Shown here piece by piece: positions 1 to 7,724 of a stretch of 10,536 nt of DNA (its first letter is position 1; every line of letters begins with the position of its first letter). The stretch is from Methylobacterium sp. (GTDB taxonomy: Bacteria; Pseudomonadota; Alphaproteobacteria; Rhizobiales; Beijerinckiaceae). The position numbers were made by a program, and so were the translations under genes. The notes under the pieces are model-generated. The model was not told the DNA's origin, searched no databases, and worked only from the letters and a program-made list of their open reading frames with translations. Location: contig JAJKJG010000345.1 in the NCBI GenBank assembly GCA_021154065.1, forward strand, positions 1 through 10,536, read 5' to 3'.

Positions 1-1107
1 ACCCTCGCAGACGTCATGCGGACGCTCGAGCGGACGTCGGATTACCGGGCCCGCCGGACCGAGCTCGGTGCTTCGAACGCGGGCTCGCGCTTCCTGAAGC
101 GGGGCATCGCGCTTACCCCCGTCAAGTTCGGCATCAGCTTCACGCTCACCCACCTGAACCAGGCCGGCGCGCTGGTGCACGTCTATCAGGACGGCTCGGT
201 GCATCTGAACCACGGCGGCACCGAGATGGGCCAGGGCCTCCACGTCAAGGTGGCGCAGGTCGTCGCCGAGGCGTTCGGCATCGGCATCGAGCGCGTGCGC
301 ATCACGGCGACCTCGACCGGCAAGGTCCCGAACACCTCGGCGACCGCAGCCTCCGCCGGCTCCGATCTCAACGGCATGGCGGCGAAGCTCGCCGCCGAGG
401 CGATCAGGCGCCGCATGGCCGCGTTTGCCGCGGCGGCGCATGGCGTGCCCGAGACCGAGGTCCTGTTCCGCGACGACCGGGTCTTCATCGGCAACGAGAG
501 CCTCGGCTTCGGCGAGCTCGCGCGGCGCTGCATCGAGGCGCGGGTCCAGCTCTCGGAAGCCGGGTTCTACAAGACGCCGAAGATCACCTGGGACCGCGCA
601 AAGGGCCGTGGCCGGCCGTTCTTCTATTTCGCCTATGGGGCGGCCTGCGCCGAGGTCGTGATCGATACCCTCACGGGCGAGAACCGGGTGACGCGCATCG
701 ACATCCTGCACGATTGCGGGCGCTCGCTGAATCCGGCCATCGACATCGGCCAGATCGAGGGCGGGTTCGTGCAGGGCATGGGCTGGCTCACGACCGAGGA
801 GCTCGTCTTCGACGCCGACGGGCGGCTCCTGACGCACGCGCCGTCGACCTACAAGATCCCGGTCGCCTCCGACGTTCCGGCGGATTTCCGCGTCGCGCTC
901 TACCCGAACGGCAACCGGGAGGAGACGATCTACCGCTCGAAAGCCGTCGGGGAGCCGCCGCTGATGCTGGCGATCAGCGTCTTTTCCGCCATTGCCGACG
1001 CGATTCATGCGCTCGCGCCCGATCGGCCGGTTCCGCTCGACGCGCCGGCGACGCCCGAGGCGATCCTGCGCGCCTGCGAGGCGGTGCGCGGCAGGGCGAT
1101 GCCGTGA
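1..1107 (+). CDS. xdhB: Xanthine dehydrogenase, molybdopterin-binding subunit, C-terminal part (5' end outside window)
   Basis: This is the large molybdenum-cofactor subunit of xanthine dehydrogenase, which oxidises hypoxanthine and xanthine to urate in the cytoplasm. The frame is open from base 1, so the gene starts upstream; the ATG at 16 is internal and 368 codons are visible. The pterin-binding stretch GGTEMGQG is at 214-237, followed by the family-typical KVPNTSATAASAGSDLNG. Further on are ILHDCGRSLNPAIDIGQIEG and GMGWLTTEEL. The motif AVGEPPLMLAISVF near the C-terminus carries the expected catalytic base, a Glu encoded at 952-954 (known from the xanthine oxidase family; here inferred by motif). 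The intact GEPP motif and long family match argue against an aldehyde or CO dehydrogenase. The stop overlaps the GTG start of xdhC, its dedicated maturation factor, which supports the assignment. Confidence 0.96.
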   Translation, partial: TLADVMRTLERTSDYRARRTELGASNAGSRFLKRGIALTPVKFGISFTLTHLNQAGALVHVYQDGSVHLNHGGTEMGQGLHVKVAQVVAEAFGIGIERVRITATSTGKVPNTSATAASAGSDLNGMAAKLAAEAIRRRMAAFAAAAHGVPETEVLFRDDRVFIGNESLGFGELARRCIEARVQLSEAGFYKTPKITWDRAKGRGRPFFYFAYGAACAEVVIDTLTGENRVTRIDILHDCGRSLNPAIDIGQIEGGFVQGMGWLTTEELVFDADGRLLTHAPSTYKIPVASDVPADFRVALYPNGNREETIYRSKAVGEPPLMLAISVFSAIADAIHALAPDRPVPLDAPATPEAILRACEAVRGRAMP

Positions 1108-1958
1108 CCGTCTGGCGGCGCCTCGCCGAGATCGTCTCCGAGCACGGCGCCGCCGCGCTCGTGACCGTCCATGCCGCGGTGGGCTCGACCCCGCGCCCCG
1201 CCGGCACCCGCATGGTCGTGCGCCCCGACGGCGCCTTCCACGGATCCATCGGCGGCGGGCAGCTCGAATGGCAGGCGCTCGCGGCGGCGCGCCGGGCGAT
1301 CGCGCAAGGCAAAGGCCCGGCGCGGCTCGTCGAGAAGGTTCTCGGCCCCGACCTCGGCCAATGCTGCGGCGGACGCGTGACGCTCGCGATCGAGACCTTC
1401 GACGCCGCCGATGCCGAACGCCTGGCGGTCCTTGCCGCGGCCGAGCCGGCGGAAAGCCGCACCACGCTCCTCCTTTTCGGCGCCGGCCACGTCGGGCGGG
1501 CGCTCGTCCTGGCGTTGGCGCCGCTGCCCTTCGCGATCGGCTGGATCGATTCCCGGCAAGATGCCTTCCCGGCGCACATTCCCGCCAATACGAGCCCAAT
1601 CCAAACGGACGATCCGGCCGCCGAGATCGGCAGAGCGCCACCCGACGCATTCGTGCTGGTGATGACTCATGACCATCCGCTCGACCTCGCCATCACGGCC
1701 GAGGCGCTCGCCCGCGGGTTCCCGTTCGTCGGGCTGATCGGGTCGAAGACGAAGCGCGCGCGCTTCGAAAAGCGCTTCCGCGATCTCGGCATCGCGGCCG
1801 AGCGCGTGCAAGCGCTCGCCTGCCCGATCGGCGTGCCGCAGATCCGCGGCAAGGAGCCCGCCGTGATCGCGGCGTCGGTCGCGGCCCAGCTCCTCGCCGA
1901 ACGCGAGCACATCGCCCTGAGCGCCGCGATGCCGGTGCATCGAAGGGCCTCCGGATGA
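1104..1958 (+). CDS. xdhC: Xanthine dehydrogenase accessory protein XdhC
   Basis: XdhC binds sulfurated molybdenum cofactor and inserts it into xanthine dehydrogenase; it is not part of the mature enzyme. The chosen GTG start at 1104 overlaps the xdhB stop (GTGA) and gives 284 residues, normal for the family. The N-terminal XdhC/CoxI domain shows GSTPRPAGTRMVV (residues 27-39), SIGGGQLEW (48-56) and the cysteine motif LGQCCGG (84-90); the cysteines are thought to bind the cofactor. The C-terminal Rossmann domain begins with LLLFGAGHVGRAL (122-134), then MTHDHPLD (187-194), and ends with the family signature ACPIGVPQIRGKEPAVIAAS (239-258). The four-base overlaps at both ends (GTGA upstream, ATGA with guaD downstream) suggest translational coupling. 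The frame is open far upstream, but that part overlaps xdhB and is not family-like. Confidence 0.95.
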   Translation: MTVWRRLAEIVSEHGAAALVTVHAAVGSTPRPAGTRMVVRPDGAFHGSIGGGQLEWQALAAARRAIAQGKGPARLVEKVLGPDLGQCCGGRVTLAIETFDAADAERLAVLAAAEPAESRTTLLLFGAGHVGRALVLALAPLPFAIGWIDSRQDAFPAHIPANTSPIQTDDPAAEIGRAPPDAFVLVMTHDHPLDLAITAEALARGFPFVGLIGSKTKRARFEKRFRDLGIAAERVQALACPIGVPQIRGKEPAVIAASVAAQLLAEREHIALSAAMPVHRRASG

Positions 1959-2437
1959 GTCTTTCCGACGACGATCGCCGCCATCTCCTTCGCGCCGTCG
2001 CGCTCGCGCGGGAGCACATGGAGGCAGGCGAAGGCGGCCCGTTCGGGGCCGTGATCGTCCGCCACGGCCAGGTGCTCGCCGAAGGCTGGAACCAGGTCAC
2101 CTCGTCGAACGACCCGACCGCCCATGCCGAGGTGGTCGCGATCCGCCGCGCCTGCCGGGCGGTCGAGACCTTCGCGCTCGAGGGCGCGGTGCTTTATGCG
2201 AGCTGCGAGCCGTGTCCGATGTGCCTCGCCGCCGCCTACTGGGCGCGTCTCTCCCGCGTCATCTATGCCAGCACGCGCGACGAGGCGGCCGCGGCCGGCT
2301 TCGACGACGCTTTCATCTACGACGAGATGCCGAAGGCGCCGGACAGGCGCCTCATGCCGATGCAGCACACGCCGGTCGAGGAGGCGCGGGCGGTCTTCGC
2401 CGAGTGGATGAAGAAAGCCGACCGGATCGCCTATTGA
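1955..2437 (+). CDS. guaD: Guanine deaminase, cytidine-deaminase-fold type
   Basis: A 160-residue zinc deaminase that most likely converts guanine to xanthine plus ammonia, feeding the xanthine dehydrogenase encoded just upstream. The cytidine deaminase-like zinc site is complete: HAE at residues 57-59 (His57 ligand, Glu59 proton shuttle) and PCPMC at 86-90 (Cys87 and Cys90 ligands). GGPFGAVIV (27-35) is the usual N-terminal substrate-pocket strand. The protein ends in ...DRIAY; in the Bacillus GuaD family a C-terminal Tyr closes the active site of the partner subunit, so the terminal Tyr fits GuaD rather than the tRNA adenosine deaminase TadA. Length matches the ~155-residue bacterial guanine deaminases. 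The start is the ATGA overlap with xdhC. The alternative, a general nucleoside deaminase, is less likely given the purine-degradation context. Confidence 0.9.
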   Translation: MSLSDDDRRHLLRAVALAREHMEAGEGGPFGAVIVRHGQVLAEGWNQVTSSNDPTAHAEVVAIRRACRAVETFALEGAVLYASCEPCPMCLAAAYWARLSRVIYASTRDEAAAAGFDDAFIYDEMPKAPDRRLMPMQHTPVEEARAVFAEWMKKADRIAY

Positions 2438-2526
2438 CGGCTTTGCGGGCAGCGGATGCTTGTCCGGCGGGCAGGCGCGCCGCCCCCGACGCTTGCGAGC
2501 GCCGTCGTTGGCGGCGATGCTGGCGC

Positions 2527-3366
2527 ATGCTCATGAAGACGCCTGCTATCAGCGTGAAGGCGCTGCCGGCCTTCGTCCGCGCCGTCGGCTGCGTGCGCGT
2601 CGCAATCGGCCGGACCGCGCGCGGCTCGGCGCCGCTGACGGTCGCCGAGAGCGGCGGCTACCGGATACGGTTCCCGCGTGCCGCCGGCTCGTGCGAGGGC
2701 GTGCTGATCAATACCGGCGGCGGCATGGCCGGCGGCGACCGCATGTCGATCGCGGTCGGCATCGCCGAGGGCGCCCGGGCGGTCCTCACCACCCAGGCCG
2801 CCGAGAAGCTGTACCGCTCCGACGGTCCGGAGACCGAGATCGCGGTCGACATCGCACTTGAGCCCGGAAGCCGGCTCGACTGGCTGCCGCAGGAGCAGAT
2901 CCTTTTCGACGGCGCCCGCCTGCGGCGCCGGCTCGATGTCGAGTTCGCCGCCTCGGCTGCCCTGACGCTCGTCGAGAGCGTGGTGTTCGGCCGGGTCGCG
3001 ATGGGCGAGGTCGCCGAAAGCGGGAGCTTCCGCGACCGCTGGCGGATACGCCGCGCCGGCCGGCTGGTTTTTGCCGAGGACGTCAGGCTCGAGGGCCGGC
3101 TCAGGGAAACACTCGCCCGTACGGCGGTCGGGGCGGGCGGGCGCGCGCTTGCGACGGTCCTGCACCTCGCGCGCGATGCCGAGGCGCGGCGCGACGCGGC
3201 CCGAGCCGCTCTCGAGGACGCGCGCTGCGAATGCGCCGTCGGCGCCTGGAACGGCATGCTGGTTGCACGGTTCCTCTCGCCCGATCCGCAGGCGCTCCGC
3301 GCCGATCTCGCCCGCTTCCTCGAACTTTTCCGCGGCACGCCGATGCCGCGCTCCTGGCAGACCTGA
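2527..3366 (+). CDS. ureD: Urease accessory protein UreD
   Basis: UreD (UreH in Helicobacter) is the scaffold that binds apo-urease and recruits UreF and UreG for nickel delivery. Family landmarks appear in order: [13 protein letters not shown] (nt ~2707-2745), [13 protein letters not shown] (2788-2826), [18 protein letters not shown] (2875-2928), [10 protein letters not shown] (2980-3009) and the C-terminal [14 protein letters not shown] (3244-3285). At about 280 residues it has normal length. Two in-frame ATGs, at 2527 and 2533, both lie just before the family-like region and neither has a clear Shine-Dalgarno; 2527 is chosen but 2533 is equally possible. The frame stays open upstream across guaD, but that part looks like an out-of-frame shadow. 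An 89-base gap separates it from guaD, the only break between the purine and urease genes, so a promoter could lie there; I see no convincing one. Confidence 0.93.
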   Translation: MLMKTPAISVKALPAFVRAVGCVRVAIGRTARGSAPLTVAESGGYRIRFPRAAGSCEGVLINTGGGMAGGDRMSIAVGIAEGARAVLTTQAAEKLYRSDGPETEIAVDIALEPGSRLDWLPQEQILFDGARLRRRLDVEFAASAALTLVESVVFGRVAMGEVAESGSFRDRWRIRRAGRLVFAEDVRLEGRLRETLARTAVGAGGRALATVLHLARDAEARRDAARAALEDARCECAVGAWNGMLVARFLSPDPQALRADLARFLELFRGTPMPRSWQT

Positions 3367-3374
3367 GGCACGCC

Positions 3375-3998
3375 ATGAATCTCACCCCGCGCGAGAAGGA
3401 CAAGCTGCTCATCGCCATGGCCGCGATGGTGGCGCGCCGGCGGCTCGAGCGCGGCGTCAAGCTCAACCACCCGGAGGCGATCGCGCTCATCACCGATTTC
3501 GTCGTCGAGGGCGCGCGCGACGGGCGCTCAGTCGCCGAGCTGATGGAAGCGGGCGCGAGCGTGCTGACCCCCGACCAGGTCATGGACGGCGTCGCCGAGA
3601 TGATCCACGACGTGCAGGTCGAGGCGACCTTTCCGGACGGGACGAAGCTTGTCACCGTGCACGACCCGATCCGCGGCGCGTCGGGCGCGCTGCAGCCGGG
3701 CGAGGTGACGACGCAGCCGGGCGAGCTCACGCTCAACGAGGGCCGCGAGGCGGTGACGCTCACCGTCGCGAACACCGGCGACCGCCCGATCCAGGTCGGC
3801 TCGCACTACCACTTCTTCGAGACCAATCCGAAGCTGTCCTTCGACCGGGCTATGGCCCGCGGCATGCGGCTCGACATTCCGGCCGGCACGGCGGTGCGCT
3901 TCGAGCCAGGCCAGACGCGCGAGGTGCGGCTTATCCGGCTAGCCGGGAGCCGAACCGTGTACGGCTTCCGGCAGGAGGTGATGGGCGCAGTCGACTGA
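3375..3998 (+). CDS. ureAB: Fused urease gamma/beta subunit (UreA-UreB)
   Basis: A single 207-residue frame carries both small urease subunits. Residues 1-99 are a complete UreA: start [20 protein letters not shown], then [14 protein letters not shown] (26-39) and the ending [15 protein letters not shown] (85-99). A short linker (about residues 100-106) leads straight into Ure[16 protein letters not shown] (107-121), [20 protein letters not shown] (131-150), then [19 protein letters not shown] (163-181) and [10 protein letters not shown] (195-204). Such fusions are known, for example in Helicobacter UreA and some other bacteria. They assemble with UreC around its di-nickel site. The ATG at 3375 is supported by TGAGG, whose TGA is the ureD stop (3364-3366), six bases upstream. 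No stop or frame shift lies in the linker. The next urease gene, ureC, is about 2 kb downstream past three unrelated genes. Confidence 0.95.
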   Translation: MNLTPREKDKLLIAMAAMVARRRLERGVKLNHPEAIALITDFVVEGARDGRSVAELMEAGASVLTPDQVMDGVAEMIHDVQVEATFPDGTKLVTVHDPIRGASGALQPGEVTTQPGELTLNEGREAVTLTVANTGDRPIQVGSHYHFFETNPKLSFDRAMARGMRLDIPAGTAVRFEPGQTREVRLIRLAGSRTVYGFRQEVMGAVD

Positions 3999-4014
3999 GG
4001 GCGCGGAGCGGATC

Positions 4015-5244
4015 ATGACCAAGCAGGGGCAAAAACCCATCGAGGTCGGGCTCGTGCTGCAGGGCGGCGGCGCGCTCGGCGCCTACGAATGGGGCGCCGT
4101 GACGGCGCTGCTCGAGCTGATGGACGAGGCCGAGACAGCCGGGCGCGAGGTCGCTCTCAAGGGCGTCACCGGCGTCTCGATCGGCGCCATCAACGCCGCC
4201 TGCATCGTCGGCTCGCACGGCCGCGCCGACGCGCGCCGGCGCTTGAAGGAGCTCTGGGAGGATCTGCGGCTCGACGCGCCGTCCTTCCTGCCGGCGCAGG
4301 TGCAGCGCGATCTCGCGTTCTTCGGCCTGCCCGGCTTCTACGCGCCGCGCATGGATGTGTGGGCCTTGCCCGGCTGGAAGTACCTCTACGACACGAGCCC
4401 GCTCATCGAAACGCTGCGTCGTCACGTCGACTTTAAGGCCCTCAACGCCAGCCCGACGACATTCGTGGTCACCGCCGTCGACGTGGTCTCGGGCGTGCTC
4501 ACCCGCTTCCGGAACCATCCCCACTCCCGAGAGAACAAGGACAGGCCGCCGCCGAAGCGCGAAGCCGACCACGTCTGCGCGATCGAGCCCCGGCATATCC
4601 TGGCGAGCGGAAGCCTGGCGCCGCAGTTTCCGTGGGTCGAGATCGGCGGCGCGTCGTACTGGGACGGCGGCCTCGTCGACAACACGCCGCTCGGCGACGC
4701 CATCGACGCCTTCTCGGACGCTCCGGACGCCGACCGGCGCCTCGTCGTCATGAACCTCTATCCGCTCCGCGCCCGGCTGCCGCAGAACCTCGCCGAGGTT
4801 CAGGACCGGGTGCACGAGCTCTCCTTCGGCAACCGCCTACGCCAGGACCACGACGGCGCGAACCGCATCAACGACCTGATCGGCACGATCTGCGAGCTCG
4901 CGGCACTCGTGCCCGAGGGAAAGATCTCCGGCGAGCTGAAGGCGCGGGTCGAGCGCGCCAACCGTTTCAAGCGTATCGAGATTCTCGATCTCGACATGCA
5001 GGACCCCGAGCATTCGCCCTTGCCCGGCCGCCAGGAGGCCGAGCAGGATCCCGCCGACGACCAGGACGGCTTGCGCGACTTCTCGCCCGCCACCGTCGAG
5101 CGCCGCCGCGCCCACGGCTACGAGTTCGCGAGGCGCCAGCTCGGGCCGTGGTTCGGGGCGGGTGAAGCACCTTTGGCCGCTGGAGGCAATGCAGCAAAAA
5201 GGACGGGGTCGGCTAGAAGGGTGAGGGTGACGAGCGAGCCGTGA
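4015..5244 (+). CDS. Patatin-like phospholipase with DUF3734-type C-terminal region
   Basis: A 409-residue predicted cytoplasmic or membrane-peripheral acyl hydrolase of the patatin family. The oxyanion region LQGGGALGAYEWG is at residues 15-27, the nucleophile elbow GVSIG at 53-57 (Ser55), and the second catalytic residue in WDGGLVDNTPL at 216-226 (Asp217), so the Ser-Asp dyad is intact. No signal peptide or membrane helix is seen. From about residue 275 (NLYPLRARLPQ) to about 385 the sequence resembles the DUF3734 region found in many alphaproteobacterial patatins, with DFSPATVERRRAHGYEFA near its end. The start at 4015 has CGGAG six bases upstream and lies 16 bases after ureAB. The last ~27 codons (from ~5161) use AGG, AGA, GGT, CCT, GGA and GCA codons rare in the rest of the gene and are probably read-through into inserted DNA. 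No urease role is known; the physiological substrate cannot be told from sequence. Confidence 0.88.
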   Translation: MTKQGQKPIEVGLVLQGGGALGAYEWGAVTALLELMDEAETAGREVALKGVTGVSIGAINAACIVGSHGRADARRRLKELWEDLRLDAPSFLPAQVQRDLAFFGLPGFYAPRMDVWALPGWKYLYDTSPLIETLRRHVDFKALNASPTTFVVTAVDVVSGVLTRFRNHPHSRENKDRPPPKREADHVCAIEPRHILASGSLAPQFPWVEIGGASYWDGGLVDNTPLGDAIDAFSDAPDADRRLVVMNLYPLRARLPQNLAEVQDRVHELSFGNRLRQDHDGANRINDLIGTICELAALVPEGKISGELKARVERANRFKRIEILDLDMQDPEHSPLPGRQEAEQDPADDQDGLRDFSPATVERRRAHGYEFARRQLGPWFGAGEAPLAAGGNAAKRTGSARRVRVTSEP

Positions 5245-5253
5245 TATGCTCGC
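5234..5253. promoter_or_regulatory. Candidate operator/promoter of the toxin-antitoxin pair
   Basis: A perfect 5-bp inverted repeat, GCGAG-N10-CTCGC, spans the phospholipase stop codon and lies about 20 bases before the antitoxin ATG. TATGCT (5245-5250), a four-of-six match to a -10 box, sits inside the spacer. AbrB-type antitoxins commonly repress their own promoter by binding such repeats, so this is a reasonable operator candidate. The arms are short and no good -35 box is visible, so the call is tentative. Confidence 0.3.
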
Positions 5254-5273
5254 GCGATCAGCGGAGCAATGCG

Positions 5274-5594
5274 ATGCCCACGTACGAAGCCATCGTCGAG
5301 GAGAGCGGGAAAGTGCAGCTGCCGGACGCACTGGCCCGCAAGCTCGGCATCAAGCCGGGACACCGTGTCGAGTTCTTCGAAACGGTCGACGGCGAGGTGT
5401 TCTTCCACGCGATCGTCGGGACCACCCAGGGATGGAAGGGCATGTTCGGGGCTCCGGCCCGGCGGCCCCCCATCTCCATCCGTGAGATGGACGAGGGCAT
5501 CGCCGATTACCTCAGCGAGAAGCACGAGAGGATCAAACGGCAGAGCGGAAAACCAAGGGCTGTCCGCTCCTCGAAGCGCCCGGCGGCCGAATGA
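5274..5594 (+). CDS. AbrB/SpoVT-fold antitoxin (VapB-type)
   Basis: A 106-residue protein with an N-terminal AbrB/MazE swapped-hairpin DNA-binding domain: residues ~1-50 include ESGKVQLPDALARKLGIKPG and HRVEFFETVDGEVFF. After a Gly/Pro-containing linker (GMFGAPARRPP), the segment ISIREMDEGIADYLSEKHER is the expected toxin-binding helix, followed by a basic tail. It should neutralise the PIN toxin encoded next, which overlaps it by four bases (ATGA at 5591-5594), and repress its own promoter. The start is ATG 5274 because the domain begins at MPTYEAIV and CGGAG (5262-5266) lies seven bases upstream. A GTG at 5241 overlapping the phospholipase stop would add 11 non-family residues and is less likely. 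Base composition is slightly less GC-rich than the urease genes, consistent with acquisition as a module. Confidence 0.88.
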   Translation: MPTYEAIVEESGKVQLPDALARKLGIKPGHRVEFFETVDGEVFFHAIVGTTQGWKGMFGAPARRPPISIREMDEGIADYLSEKHERIKRQSGKPRAVRSSKRPAAE

Positions 5595-5989
5595 TCGGCG
5601 TCGATACCAATATCCTGGTCCGAATCTTCGCGAACGACGACCCCGCGCAGGCTCGGCGCGCCGGAAGCTTCATCGATCGCGATGCCGCCGACGAGAAGGC
5701 CTTCGTCAGCGTGGTCGTGCTCGTCGAGTTCGCCTGGACCATGCGCCGAGTCTACGGCTGGGAGCGTGACTGGGTGCTGGTCGCTCTTCGAAAGATCACC
5801 GAACATCCGAACATCGTCGTCGAAGACCGGGACGCCGTTCGCGACGCGATCGTGCGCTCGGCCAATCACCGTGCCGAATTCCCGGATCAACTGATCGCGG
5901 TCCGCAATTCCCTTGCGGGTTGCCGAGTCACTATGACCTTCGATCGAGATGCCGCCCGCGACCCGGGCTTCGCGCCCCTGACCGCTTGA
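5591..5989 (+). CDS. vapC: PIN-domain ribonuclease toxin (VapC-type)
   Basis: A 132-residue PIN-domain protein, probably a VapC-type endoribonuclease that cuts tRNA or rRNA when not bound by its antitoxin. All four expected metal-binding acids are visible: Asp5 in GVDTNILVR, Glu46 in VVVLVEFAW, Asp99 in [10 protein letters not shown] and Asp118 in [13 protein letters not shown]. Length and the TFDR...PGF ending match the VapC subgroup paired with AbrB-type antitoxins. The start codon overlaps the antitoxin stop (ATGA), the standard coupled arrangement. The stop TGA is part of the TGAGG ribosome-binding site of ureC 11 bases downstream, so toxin and ureC are very likely on one message. The intact active site suggests a working toxin, not a decaying remnant. 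The target RNA is unknown. Confidence 0.9.
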   Translation: MIGVDTNILVRIFANDDPAQARRAGSFIDRDAADEKAFVSVVVLVEFAWTMRRVYGWERDWVLVALRKITEHPNIVVEDRDAVRDAIVRSANHRAEFPDQLIAVRNSLAGCRVTMTFDRDAARDPGFAPLTA

Positions 5990-6000
5990 GGCTCACCTCC

Positions 6001-7716
6001 ATGCCCTTCCCTTTCCCGCGCGCCGCTTATGCCGACATGTTCGGGCCGACCGTCGGCGACACACTGCGCCTTGCCGACACGGACCTCGTGATCGAGGTCG
6101 AGCGCGACCTCACCACCTATGGCGAGGAGGTGAAGTTCGGCGGCGGCAAGGTCATCCGCGACGGCATGGGGCAGTCGCAGGCGACGAACGCCGACGGCGC
6201 CGTCGACACCGTCATCACCAACGCCCTCATCCTCGATCACTGGGGGATCGTGAAGGCCGACGTCGGGCTGAAAGGCGGCCGCATCGAGCGGATCGGCAAG
6301 GCCGGCAACCCCGACATCCAACCCGGCGTCGACATCGTTATCGGGCCGGGCACAGAGGTGATCGCCGGCGAGGGCAAGATCCTGACCGCCGGGGGCTTCG
6401 ATTCGCACATCCATTTCATCTGCCCGCAGCAGATCGACGACGCCCTGATGGCAGGCGTCACGACGATGCTCGGCGGCGGCACCGGCCCGGCCGAGGGGAC
6501 GAAGGCGACGACCTGCACGGCCGGCCCCTGGCACATCGAGATGATGCTGCGCGCCTTCGATTCCTTCCCGGTGAACCTCGGCCGCGCCGGCAAGGGCAAC
6601 GCCTCGCTACCGGCCGCCCTCGTCGAGATGGTCGAGGCCGGCTCCTGCTCGCTCAAGCTCCACGAGGACTGGGGCACGACGCCGGCGGCGATTGATTGCT
6701 GCCTCTCGGTCGCCGACGACCACGACGTCCAGGTCATGATCCACACCGACACGCTCAACGAATCGGGCTTCGTCGAGGACACCATCGCGGCGTTCAAGGG
6801 CCGCACCATCCATGCCTTCCACACCGAGGGCGCCGGCGGCGGCCACGCGCCCGACATCATCAAGGTGGCGGGTCTTGCGAACGTGCTGCCCTCCTCGACC
6901 AACCCGACGCGGCCGTTCACGGTCAACACCATCGACGAGCATCTCGACATGCTGATGGTGTGCCATCACCTGAGCCCGGCGATCCCCGAGGACCTCGCCT
7001 TCGCCGAGAGCCGCATCCGCAAGGAGACGATCGCCGCCGAGGACATCCTGCACGATCTCGGCGCGCTCTCGATGATGTCCTCCGACAGCCAAGCCATGGG
7101 CCGCATCGGCGAGGTGATCATCCGCACCTGGCAGACGGCGCACAAGATGAAGGCGCAGCGCGGGCCGCTGCCGCAGGAGAATGGCCGCGGCAACGACAAC
7201 TTCAGGGTCAAGCGCTATCTCGCCAAGTACACCATCAACCCGGCGATCGCGCACGGCGTGTCGCGCCACGTCGGCTCGGTCGAGGCCGGCAAGCTCGCCG
7301 ACCTCGTGCTGTGGTCGCCGGCCTTCTTCGGCGTCAAGCCCGACCTCGTCATCAAGGGCGGGGCGATCGCCGCGGCGCCGATGGGCGACCCCAACGCCTC
7401 GATCCCGACGCCGCAGCCGGTGCATTACCGGCCGATGTTCGGCGCCTTCGGCAAGGCACGGACCGCGACATCGCTGACTTTCGTATCCCGGGCGGCCTTA
7501 GCGAAGGGCGTGAAGGCGCGGCTCGGGCTTGAAAAGGAGCTCGTCGGGGTCGAGAACGTGCGCCGCGGGCTTTCGAAAGCCTCGATGGTGCACAACGACG
7601 CGACCCCCGACATCGAAGTCGACCCCGAGACCTACCGCGTCACGGCCGACGGCGAGCTTCTGGTCTGCGAGCCCGCCAAGGTGCTACCGATGGCGCAGCG
7701 GTATTTCCTGTTTTAG
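6001..7716 (+). CDS. ureC: Urease alpha (catalytic) subunit UreC
   Basis: The catalytic subunit of nickel urease, hydrolysing urea to ammonia and carbamate; 571 residues, normal for the family. The start at 6001 gives the usual N-terminus [20 protein letters not shown] and has GAGG from the vapC stop region nine bases upstream. All metal and catalytic residues are present: His136 and His138 ([10 protein letters not shown]), the lysine carbamylated to bridge the nickels, Lys219 (SLKLHEDWG), His221, His248 ([10 protein letters not shown]), His274 ([12 protein letters not shown]), Asp362 (SDSQAMGR), and the mobile flap Cys321-His322 (MVCHHL). These sit two positions later than in the Klebsiella enzyme. 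The C-terminus [10 protein letters not shown] is the invariant family ending. A small oddity is Ser rather than the usual Gly just before Leu-Lys219. The gene lies directly behind the toxin gene, away from ureAB. Confidence 0.98.
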   Translation: MPFPFPRAAYADMFGPTVGDTLRLADTDLVIEVERDLTTYGEEVKFGGGKVIRDGMGQSQATNADGAVDTVITNALILDHWGIVKADVGLKGGRIERIGKAGNPDIQPGVDIVIGPGTEVIAGEGKILTAGGFDSHIHFICPQQIDDALMAGVTTMLGGGTGPAEGTKATTCTAGPWHIEMMLRAFDSFPVNLGRAGKGNASLPAALVEMVEAGSCSLKLHEDWGTTPAAIDCCLSVADDHDVQVMIHTDTLNESGFVEDTIAAFKGRTIHAFHTEGAGGGHAPDIIKVAGLANVLPSSTNPTRPFTVNTIDEHLDMLMVCHHLSPAIPEDLAFAESRIRKETIAAEDILHDLGALSMMSSDSQAMGRIGEVIIRTWQTAHKMKAQRGPLPQENGRGNDNFRVKRYLAKYTINPAIAHGVSRHVGSVEAGKLADLVLWSPAFFGVKPDLVIKGGAIAAAPMGDPNASIPTPQPVHYRPMFGAFGKARTATSLTFVSRAALAKGVKARLGLEKELVGVENVRRGLSKASMVHNDATPDIEVDPETYRVTADGELLVCEPAKVLPMAQRYFLF

Positions 7717-7724
7717 AGGTTCGC

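Noticed and set aside
2438..2526. Promoter or terminator between guaD and ureD
   Set aside because: Only a weak bulged stem (CGACG/CGTCG, 2487-2507) is seen; no -10/-35 pair and no T-run.
3666..3700. Possible frame shift or sequencing error joining ureA and ureB
   Set aside because: The frame is continuous, both parts are complete and the linker has normal codons, so a true fusion is the simpler reading.
5241..5273. GTG at 5241 as antitoxin start, overlapping the phospholipase stop
   Set aside because: It adds 11 residues outside the AbrB domain, while ATG 5274 has a good ribosome site seven bases upstream.
6607..7425. Minus-strand frame of 272 codons opposite ureC
   Set aside because: An Arg/Asp-rich composition with no recognisable motif, typical of antisense frames in GC-rich genes; ureC is unambiguous.
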